Source: Cucumis sativus | Taxonomy: Eukaryota; Streptophyta; Magnoliopsida; Cucurbitales; Cucurbitaceae | Direction of reading: 5' to 3' | DNA length: 64,000 nucleotides | Assembly: GCF_000004075.3 (NCBI RefSeq) | Contig: NC_026656.2 | Coordinates: forward strand, 15,989,599 to 16,053,598 | Shown here: piece after piece, positions 13,461-23,305 of the stretch | Layout of the letters: each line of letters begins with the position of its first letter | Numbering within the stretch: the first letter of the stretch is position 1 | The notes under the pieces: model-generated | Told to the model about the DNA's origin: nothing | The model's input: only the letters and a program-made list of their open reading frames with translations | Database searches by the model: none | Translations under genes and position numbers: made by a program

Positions 13461-13782
13461 TTTATATATGTTATTTAGTATGTATACCTCATATTACATA
13501 CAATAATACCTTATACATAATTCCTACATAATTTGTGTTTAAATTTTTTGTTTGTAGAATAAATATTACTAAAACAGTATAGTAAACGACATGATCATAC
13601 ATACATATTTTTCCTTTATAAATGTATTTGATTACATTATACTTTAATATATCCGCAATCTATAATAGTTATGTTCAATGTTTTAGTATATATACCTCAT
13701 ATTATATACAATAATACTATATACTGACATATAGTTCTATTATTTTTTTGATAGGATGACCGTTCTTTTTCAACGTTGAATT

Positions 13783-14215
13783 CTTAATAAACTCTAAAAT
13801 GTATCACATTCAAAACTAAATTTTCGTTTGTTTGCCTATTTAATGAATATTTAAAATATACCTAATATATCAAATGTTTCATATGTATTGAATATAATCT
13901 AAAATATACCTAAGATACCGAATGTTTTCATTTGTTTTGAATATATATAATATTAAGCACAAAATTTCTAGCTAGATTATGTCGTATAAGTTTTGTATTT
14001 TTCGGCCATCGAAAGTTTTCTTCTTTACCGCCGAAATTTCAATAAACCCTAAAATGTATCACATTAAAACTACATTTTCATTTGATTGGCTATTTAATTG
14101 AATATCTAAAATATACCTAATGTTTCATATGTGTTGAATACAATACTAACCTCGAAGTTTTTAACTAGATTATGTTCGAGAAGTTTTGTATTTGTCGGCC
14201 GTCGACTGTCTTCTT
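13783..14215. repeat. Degenerate tandem duplication, period about 255 bp
   Basis: Unit 1 (from 13786, 'aataaactctaaaatgtatc') recurs at 14041 ('aataaaccctaaaatgtatc'). Later words 'ctagattatgtcgtataagttttgtat' and 'ctagattatgttcgagaagttttgtat' types are also shared, each followed by 'cggcc.tcga' and 'cttcttc'. It may be part of the element that contains the 13262 repeat. No coding sequence is seen. Confidence 0.6.
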
Positions 14216-14229
14216 CTTCACTTCCGAAC

Positions 14230-17229
14230 TCTCTAAAATTTCAAAGTAAAAATTGTAATCCACGTTGGAAGGAGTAGACAACTGTTTTCGTAGAAGGAAA
14301 GCATGAAAAGTTTTCCACTTCTTTCCAAAATCGTATTCATTATTTTTTCATTTAGATATTTGTTATAAATCAATTAAATAATAGAAATGAGTATTAAAGT
14401 AATTTGAGCCTACATTTATGTAATATACTAGTACATTTAAGACTTTTATGAAATTTATTAATAATTTGGATCATTCCTGTAATATTATATAGGAATTTAG
14501 GCTATTATGAGTTAAAAGACCATTTTCAAAATCACTCTCAAAATTAATAAAATGTGAGTTTTTCAATTCATTAGCATTTGAGGTAGTAATTGATGTGTTG
14601 GATCTATACCCACCCACCACCCATATATTAAGTTGATAATTTTGATTTTTCACTTGTAAGATAATAAATGCAGATGGTGACATTGGTCAATTTGTTAAAT
14701 GAGAAAGTGATGGGAAAGCATGCACTTTTTGTAGGATTACGAATTCATGGCGTCAAGAAATGTAATGCTACCGTTTCTTATCTCTTCAAATACTTCTAAA
14801 TGTTAAATGTTTTGGTATCCATTATTTATAAAGCCAAAATAATAATAAGCATCCGAAACTATTTGATTTTTTTATTTTAGTTCTAAAAATCAAGTATGCT
14901 TGTTTTCGACTTTTAGAATAATTTGTATATTTTAGTGGATTTTTAGTCCAATTCAAATTTAGACAACAAATGGTTTTAAAATTTTAACATGAAACCTTGG
15001 TAAAAAAAAGAAGTAACAAGTCAAAAAATTTAGAAGTAGAAAAATGTGTTTAACTTTTTAGATTGGTTTTTAAAATATGTTTTTGTTCATTAACAACTTT
15101 TTTAGAGTCTGGCCAAGAAGTAAACCATTTTACTAAAAAAAAAAAATAATGCAAATTATTATATCAAAACATCCAACAAATAGACTTAAACTTTAGAAAC
15201 CAAAAAATAAAATTTGAAATCACTACCACAGCACATTTTGGTTTTTGGAATTTGAAAATTGAATATTTAGCCAAATTCTATAAACAAGACATGATTGGAA
15301 GATAAAAGATTAATCGTAAGTTTGGATTACATTTTCAAAAGTATTTAATTCAAAAAATAAGTTATTTTGAAAAGAATTAGAAACATAATTTTTTAAAGTA
15401 TATTTTAAACAACTTTTACAAAAATGAGTTTCTTCAAAAATATTTTTATCTTAAGTAAATCCTCAAACGAACTCTAATCCTTTGAAGATCATGCCAATTA
15501 TCGTTTAACTAAACCAACTTATGTGATACATCTAATAAACAAATAGACTTTATATTAGCATTTAATTGTTTTTGTTTTTATTAGCCAACTATTTTTAAAA
15601 TGAAAAAAATGTAATGATTCATTTGTCCACAAGTAACATATCATCTTCACTAATCAGTGGCTTCACTCAATCAAAATCCTCAACTTGTTTATACAATCAA
15701 ATCAAAACAAGACTATGTTTCTTGATTCACTAATCAAATGATAAACAAACAAAAAAAAAAATTAGGCAAGACCACAACCTCCAATGATTTTTGTTTTATT
15801 TTATTTACCATTTTGGTTTACATGAAAAGATAAAGTTGCAAGAAATAGTGAGGAGTTGTATGTGGAATTAGCTGTCAAAGAAAAATATTATATTTGAGGA
15901 AGGACTTCAAAATTTGTCGTTATTTATTTATTTATTTTTAAACATGTAGGTGTGAGAATCGATCTTATTTTACCCACGTATATATTCGTCTTCTTTTAAA
16001 AAAAAATTTAAAATCCCTAAAGATAACAATAGTTTGTTAATAGATTATGGATAGTATAAAATTTTACTCCCATTTATAAATATTATTTTAATTTATTTTG
16101 ATATAAATATTTAGAAAACTGTTTATCACAATAACCTCATTCCAAAACTATTTATTAAGGCCATAATTTCTCTCACACTGCTCCCTATTTCAACACTCAT
16201 CATTTCTTTTACCATTCCTATATTTTTTTTTCACGTCCAAATATCATAAGAGGACGAGCGATGAACACTCATCTTCTACCCTTTTATGTCCCTATCTCTA
16301 TTTCAAAGTGCATTCAATATATAATAAGTTTTTAAAACTACACTATTTTAATAAATTGTCCTATTTAAGTACTGAATGTAAAATCAATTTTAAAATAGAA
16401 AAATGAAATTAATTACTAGTATTGGTAAAATGATTAATTTGATGAACTTATATCACTGTGATGTATTAATAAATGAAATAAATAATAAATTTTAAAGAAT
16501 TAATAAACTAATTATAAAGTTATTAAGAAATAAATTGATATTATATTAATCACAATCATCATTAACTAATTACAAATATAATCAGTACTTTTATTATTGC
16601 ATCCGTTCTTTACCATTTATGTAAAAATAAATATGAGTGTATGTGTATACACATAAACTAATTTATTAAAAAAAAAAAAAGTATATATTAAATTGTTTCA
16701 TTCAAATCGAGCATTTTAAATGCTTACAGTTAATGGAGATAAATGATGCAAGTTAATAGCTTATTCTTGTGTTTAAACTACAAATTTTGTACCAATGAAG
16801 GACATATACGTATTCTCAACGTCCTAGTTCTCTCAATCTAGACAACTCTTAAAGTGTAAAAAGAATATTTCAAGTAAGTCAAAAGTGATTATGTTTTGAA
16901 GAAACATTTACTTTTAGTTTTTTCAATAGGAACACAAGTGAAAGCTAAATTTATTTTCTTGTTTTAGCACTCAAAATTTAAGTCTATGTGAGGTTACAGT
17001 TAAAATCAAAACTTTCCAAATTTAGGTGTCATTTGAATTATTTAAGCTTTATTAAGTAATTCTTTCCTTTTTATTTTTGGATTTTAAAAGTTAACAATAT
17101 TTTTTATTTATTTTTTACAACAGTTTAATTTATTTTGCAAAAACAAAATTTTAAAAGCTACAACCATCGATAAAAGTTTTAAAAATAAAAAGCAGAAATA
17201 ATTTAATAAAACAAAAACAAAATATTAAA
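14230..17229. other. AT-rich intergenic DNA, no gene seen
   Basis: I see no conserved protein segment on either strand. Segment 15290-15480 ('gtttggattacattttcaaaag' type start, 'aaacgaactctaat' end) resembles a degenerate non-autonomous repeat, but its ends could not be fixed. Confidence 0.45.
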
Positions 17230-17279
17230 ATGGTTACTAAACCGGTGAAAACTACGGCTTTAACTTTAAATGCATTATT

Positions 17280-17470
17280 ATTCTTCTCTTTTCTTCATTT
17301 TACAACTTTTTTCTTTTTCCATTTTTTTTCCAAGTGTCTTCTTCCTTTATTCTTCTTCTTTTATTTTAAAAGTTTTTTTTTTTGTTGTTGTTGTTTTTCT
17401 TTTTATTTCTTCTTCCGATTTTTATTTTTATTTCTTCTTTCACTTTTTCTACATTTCTTTTTTACTTCGT
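17280..17470. repeat. T-rich/pyrimidine low-complexity tract
   Basis: Nearly 200 bp of T and C (ttcttcttt, tttttgttgttgttg) create open frames coding only for Phe, Ser and Leu strings. This is simple sequence, not a gene. Confidence 0.8.
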
Positions 17471-17599
17471 TGGGTTGAGTAAGTATTAGGCATATTTAAC
17501 ATGAATAAATAAAGTGCAAATAACCAAGTATTAAGCATTCAGTAGCGAGTATCTTATGTTTAGCTAGTATTTAGTATATAACATAGGGTATATAATCTA

Positions 17600-17646
17600 A
17601 AGCATAGAGCATAGAACATCAAGCATCATGCATCATGCATCATGTA
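17600..17646. repeat. GCAT-type short tandem repeat
   Basis: Strings of 'agcatagagcatag' pass into three consecutive 'catcatg' units, forming a small degenerate tandem array in intergenic DNA. Confidence 0.6.
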
Positions 17647-17669
17647 CCGGTCAACATTCTTAATAGCAG

Positions 17670-18330
17670 GTTGTTAGATTATTTAAAGAAACACAAAATA
17701 TCTTCATTATCTTTAGGATCATTTATAAATAGGAAGTTAAAAGATCTTTCTCAAATATCTCATTTAAAGAAAAAGATAAAACACATTCTTTATATTTAAG
17801 AAAATTTTAAGGTAAATAAGTTCTCTTTCTTAGCTCCTTAAAAGGCAGAAGTTTTGAACGTAAAATTCATTATTCACAGTTGTTGTTTTTATGTTTATAT
17901 TTTTGTGAAAATTTTGTACGTAGGTAAACCAGTTTATCTTCTGCATTATGACAAATTATTGAAGATCGTCAAGGGAGTTGGCAGAGTATCGATTAATAAG
18001 AGAGTTGACAGTTGTTGCTCTTACGTTTATATTTTTTGTGAAGAGTCTGGATTCGTCTTCAAAGAGATTCAAGTTTACCATCAGTGAGAGTCTGAGTTTA
18101 TACGATAAAGTTATTAAGTTATAGTGATAACTTGTTAATGTAACTTTAGGGTTAAGTTACAAACTTTTGAATCTAACTGATATTTCTTATATGAGCAAAG
18201 AAACTCTCATATGTCGTATTTGTCGAACTAGATTATCAAAACATTCTGTGTTATATGTTATTTTGTTACTTGCCTTCTGTGTACTTTAACTATACTTGTA
18301 GTTAAATACTTTTGATATAGCTAAATGTCA
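17670..18330 (+). mobile_element. Possible retroelement LTR remnant with internal duplication
   Basis: The block starts near TGTTAGATTATTTAAAG and contains a TATA-like 'tttataaatagg' at about 17721-17735. Downstream, a ~50-bp stretch at 17876 ('cagttgttgtttttatgttt') repeats at 18007 ('cagttgttgctcttacgttt'), a spacing of 131 bp. The local composition differs from the flanks. A solo LTR is one explanation, but no paired LTR, polypurine tract or target duplication was seen. Confidence 0.25.
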
Positions 18331-19539
18331 TTTAACCTTTGTTATGTTAGCTATTCCTGAAGTTAATCACGTTAGTAATAGCTGGAGGGTATTATTTATC
18401 ATCTCACCTCTTTTTCACACACAACTGGTCTTAAATTCACAATGTGCTAATGCAAACAAAATGCTTAATTTAAAAATGAAGCATGGTCTTAAAATGAAGT
18501 TTAATTTTTTTAAAAAGGAAAACATAGTTTTTTAAAAAAGTTAAAAACAAAAAAGTCTTATTAATCAATTGTCTTTTTTAAAGATAATAACCGACTACTT
18601 TTTTTTACTTTTCTTTTTAAAAGTACAAATTCACACCACACAACAAAACCGATGTCTATACCTTATCAAATCAGCGTCATTAACCAGTTGAAAAATCTCA
18701 ATTTCCAAAAATACGATCTAGAACTAATCTAATCTCATCCAACTTACAATTTCGTAAAGCATCATAACACTCTATATTGTATATCAAAATATTCCAATTT
18801 TTGTTAGCTAAACTAGAGTTACTTATCATATTTTCATTATTATAGCAAAAACGAAGAAGAAAAGGGGAGAATAATAGTTAACCCTCCCTTTAATTTTAGA
18901 ATATTTGAATAATGTTCAAAGTGTTGAAATGTCAAATAGACTATATATTACTAAACTTTTTTTTCCCATAACTTATCCAACTCTTTGTTAAGATGGTAAG
19001 TTAGAATCTTATATGTTATTGTTGTTGTAATGTTTTAAAATAATACAATAAATTCAATCTATTATAATTGAATTGGCCATTGGATATTGTTATTGTATGA
19101 TTATCCACAATATATCCGAAAATTAAAAAATTAATAATAAATTTCAAACTTCAAATTTAAGGTCAACACTTTGAATGATATGAATGATGTCAATATCATC
19201 ATGTCTTTAGGAATAATATCTTATAATTTGAGGTAATGAATGTATAATAATTCATAATTAATAAATGTAATATCATATACTATAAAAAAAACAATATCAA
19301 ACATTTATCGTTCATTTTTATAGTATAGATTACCAAGTTGTGCCTTAAAAATTATTTCAAAATAAAAGTGTCACACCTTATAAGTTTTCAAGTCAGACAT
19401 GGATGGAAACTCATATTTAATAATATGATCGATTTTAATGAATATTCGATGGACATTAATTCTTGCAATATAATTAGAGTTTTTCTTTTCTTTTCAAAAT
19501 AGAACAAAACTTGAAAATATTTATACAGAACAATTTTTA

Positions 19540-20000
19540 AATAAGAAAAGCTTACAAACCCACAATATAAAATAACAAAAATACCTTTATGATTAATCAG
19601 TCACACACGTGAAAAAAATGATTTTTTACTCAGTCTAAATGATCTCGTAGCTAGCAAGTATAAACGATCTTGTACCATTCTACTTAATCTAAACGATCTC
19701 GTAGCAAGTCTAAATGATCTTGTACCATATCAAAACGTTTTGTTAGTGATGATAATCTATCTCTATCTATTTGGAATAGACAACTGATCGTTTAGATATT
19801 AGTATATGATCGTTTAGATCATGTACTAATATCATTTAGATCTTGTACAAGAAGAAAAAAGTGAAGATGATAAATGAAGATGAAAAATAAGTAAAAATGG
19901 TCAACATTATTTAAAGAAAAACCTAGAATTTATAAAAATATCATAATTGTTAACTACAACAAATATTTTGATATTTTGTTATAAGTATGAATTTGGTTTT
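19540..20000. repeat. Unclassified element, copy 2 of a pair with 3735-4440
   Basis: The opening 'cccacaatataaaataac', 'aaaaatacc', 'gtcacacacg' stretch parallels the start of the 3735 element. It is followed by repeated units of 'taaa[ct]gatct[ct]gta' at about 19635, 19661, 19689 and 19711, and by the reverse words 'gatcgttt' at 19788 and 19808. This implies short direct repeats and a partial inverted arrangement. It is non-coding; class unknown. Confidence 0.5.
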
Positions 20001-21040
20001 TACAACTTTTATGTATATTATAGATTAGCACACAAAATATAGAAAACACAAATACATTAATTGATAGGAATTGCAGTGACACCACATGAGGTGTATAAAA
20101 TGGAATTGTTTGAAAAAAAAACATCAACTTTTTTTCTTTGAAAACAAAGAGTTAATCCACGTGAGCATTGAAATTTTGAACTTAAATTTGGTTCATACAC
20201 GAAAAAGCATATATATATATAGAAAGAGAGAGAGGATAACTATCAAACTAATAACTAAAATAAATTAAATTTTATAGTAAGATTATCAATACAATGATTT
20301 CAATCCTCCCATGCATTGAAGTGCTTAGAAAAAGGTTAGACCTTTTGTTTATCTAAAAATTTTACGTACCCAATAACTAATCATTTTTATACAATACTAC
20401 ATAAACCACTTTTAACTTTAAGCCATAACCTTCGTATTTAAAGGAGAATTATTAAAAATAAAAATTTTAACCATTTATTTTATTTATAAAATAATACAAA
20501 ATTTCATAAAAAATTTTTGATTGAGACTGATGTCCTTTTATCAAATATTCTTCTTCTCATGTCTCATTGATAGATAGTAATATAAAGTTATCAATTTTAT
20601 GATTGATATAATAAAAAATTTGTTCGTTATAATTTGTAAATATTTTAATTAATTTTACTATATTTAAAAATATTTCAAACTTAAATTGTCAATAATATTA
20701 GTTTAGCTTTTAAAAACTTTTAATAAATATATTTTAACAAACCTCTAATCGAGCTTAACCAACATTTTTCTTTTTTAGATATGTGAGAGGTGGGAATAGG
20801 TCATCTCGAAAGAACATGAAAAGTGACATAACATCCCTAGTTATCCACATCGAACATCTATGTGCATCTCATCAAATTGTTCACATGATGAAATATTTGT
20901 TTGTTGAAAATATGATGAAGAAGTGAAATACACACGAATATTATTCACACTTGATATTATAAATAAATAAATAAATAAAAAAGGGAAAAAAACGACCAAA
21001 ATTGGGTAAACATGAAGTCAACTCCAAAGAAACTAATCTC
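20001..21040. other. AT-rich intergenic DNA upstream of the MFS gene
   Basis: No gene is recognised. A small (AT)/(GA) stretch lies at about 20208-20234 and (AAAT)n at 20961-20980. Confidence 0.5.
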
Positions 21041-21048
21041 TATATAAA
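21041..21048 (+). promoter_or_regulatory. TATA box of the MFS transporter gene
   Basis: A perfect TATATAAA is followed by 'cccatatag', about 150 bp before the ATG at 21199. It is well placed for a leader of roughly 120 bp. An (AT)n run at about 21089-21112 lies in that leader. Confidence 0.55.
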
Positions 21049-21198
21049 CCCATATAGTATCAATAATAATCAAAATCCCCAAAACTTATATATATATATA
21101 TATATATATATATTTGAAAAAGAATAATAGAAAAACCTTTTAAAATATAATGGAGGTTACGGGAGCGCAGAGCAAGGGACCGCGGCGGAAGTTCATCA

Positions 21199-21855
21199 AT
21201 GGAGATAGAGCGTCGTTCCCTAAGAGCAATAACGACCTCCTTCTTCGTCGAAGTTCTAACCGGACCTTGGTTCATGGTATTCGCTTCATTCCTAATCATG
21301 TCCACCGCCGGAACGCCTTACATGTTCGGCCTTTACTCCGGCGCCATAAAATCAGTCCTCGGCTACGACCAGAGCACTCTGAATCTAATTAGCTTCTTCA
21401 AAGACCTAGGCACAAACGTGGCATAATTGCCGGACTAATCGCGGAAATCATGCCACCGTGGGTGGTTTTGGCGATCGGAGCAGGGATGAATTTCGTGGAT
21501 ACTTCATGATTTGGCTATCGGTGACGGAAAAAGTGGCGGCGCCGCCGGTGTGGCTGATGTGCCTTTACATTTGCATAGGGGCGAATTCGACGTCGTTTGC
21601 GAATACGGGGGCGTTGGTGACTTGTGTGAAGAATTATCCGGCGAGAAGAGGAGCGGTTTTAGGGATTTTGAAAGGATATGTGGGATTAAGCGGTGCAATT
21701 ATGACGCAATTTTATCATGCGATTTATGGAGATGATTCGAAATCGTTGATTCTTCTTATTGCTTGGCTTCCGGCGGTGATTTTGGTGGTGTTCTTGAGGA
21801 CGATTCGGATTATGAAGGTTCAACATCGGCCTAATGAACTCACAGTTTTTTACAG
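21199..21855 (+). CDS. Nodulin-like / MFS transporter, first exon only, with two frame breaks
   Basis: The translation VLTGPWFMVFASFLIMSTAG, TPYMFGLYSGAIKSVLGYDQ, then PPWVVLAIGAGMNF, MCLYICIGANSTSFANTGAL and VTCVKNYPARRGAVLGILKG is the N-terminal half of the plant nodulin-like (NFD4-type) major facilitator family. It has about six hydrophobic membrane segments. The frame changes at 21420/21421 (GTG-GCATAA) and at 21497/21498 (GTG-GATACT). Each is repaired by one G, giving NVGIIAGL and FVGYFMIW. The exon then ends TTTTACAG|gtcact in the phase expected for the family. A second coding exon should carry the C-terminal half, but none occurs before the N run at 22999. Start at 21199 is chosen because the frame is closed upstream; an ATG at 21150 is in another frame and would need one more missing base. 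Confidence 0.8.
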
Positions 21856-22998
21856 GTCACTTGCTCCAATGATTCCTTTCTTAGTTCTTTGTTTTGATGG
21901 AAATAAATCTTTTTCATTTCATACCTATGTATATATTGGATTTTAAAACACCTCTAAATTTTTAGTTTGGTATATTTTTATTATTCGTCGGTTTTAAATT
22001 AGGATGGTCATGTTCATAGTTGGTTTTTAAAATCTGTTTCTTTTTTCTCTACAAATTTTTGTATCATCTTTTTATCATTTTTTCTAACTAAAGTAGTTGG
22101 ATTTTTAGTTGAAGACTCTGAGATTTGCTTTTTAAGTATTGATATTTTCAGTGGATATTCAATTTTAGTTTATGGTATTAAAGTCTACCAATTAATTTGG
22201 AACTTACATTAATTTTCACCTAATTCTCTTTATTTTTAAATTTAGTCAAACTTTTACTACATAATTATTTTTAATTGAATAATGGAAAGTTAACAAATTT
22301 CAAAGGAGATATTAGCTAGTAAAAACTCAAGAGTAAATAAACGTATAAAATAATAAAATTTAGAGATAAAAGTGGATTGTCTTAATTACATAAAAACAAT
22401 CGTCAGAGTTTATTAGAGTTTTTCTTTTTAATATAGATGAAAAGTTGCTTTTTTTTGTTTCCCTTGATTTTATTACATAGTTGAAAAATGGAATATAATA
22501 CACTCCACAAAGATAGATGCACCTTCGTGTTATTGTTATAAATTTTAAAGTACAATAACAAGGGCAGAAGTAAAATAAATAATAATAATAAAAAAAAGAA
22601 AAAGTGTTTGCAGTGTTAATTATACGCAAACCTAAGAAGTAACGTATTTACGTTAAAGTATATTTAATAGATATATAAAAGTAGCAAAAAAGAAAAAAAG
22701 TACCGACCAAATTATTATTACTACTTAAATTAGAATACATGGATAAATATTTATTTGGAGTCTCTTATTTATTATTTGAAAATGAAATATTTGTCCTCAT
22801 CTGCTAAGCTGTGTTAGACTCTGAAGTCAACAAGATTTGTTAGAATTTTTATTTTTCATTCCAAGATTTCTTACATTGTTTAGATAAATTATTTACATTT
22901 ACATTATTTATTGAATATACTAACTTTAATCATTTAATTAATGGTTTTGTTTTGTTTTGTTTTTTTCTCTAAAAAGATTGAATTTTATTATTGACAGA
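21856..22998. other. Putative intron/3' flank of the truncated MFS gene
   Basis: About 1.1 kb of AT-rich sequence after the donor at 21856. It contains no recognisable second MFS exon and ends at the assembly gap. Confidence 0.5.
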
Positions 22999-23008
22999 NN
23001 NNNNNNNN
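22999..23008. other. Assembly gap (10 Ns)
   Basis: Ten consecutive n. The sequence to the left is AT-rich intron-like DNA. The sequence to the right begins abruptly in the GC-richer leader of the kelch gene. The true gap size is unknown. Confidence 0.99.
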
Positions 23009-23305
23009 CGCTTCATCGCCATCTCCGCATTCTTGTCGTTAATCCATTCTACAATTTTCGCCGGCGATAACTCTAATACATCTTCCCGGTACCGGTAATT
23101 CACCACCAATTTTCCTCAGCTACCCCATTTTCTTCTTCTTCTTCTTCTTCTTATCCGATTGTAACTGTTTGTGATTCAAATTATTTATGTTTTACTTCTT
23201 GATTCCTCTTCTGCGCTGCAATTGCGTCAAGTTTCGGAAGTGTAGTCATTGGAATTGTGTTTTCAATTGCGAATTTTGTGCCCTTGAATGATTTGCAGAT
23301 AGAAA

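Noticed and set aside
17230..17482. Overlapping open frames rich in Phe, Leu and Ser
   Set aside because: They are translations of a T-rich simple-sequence tract and show no domain or plausible start context.
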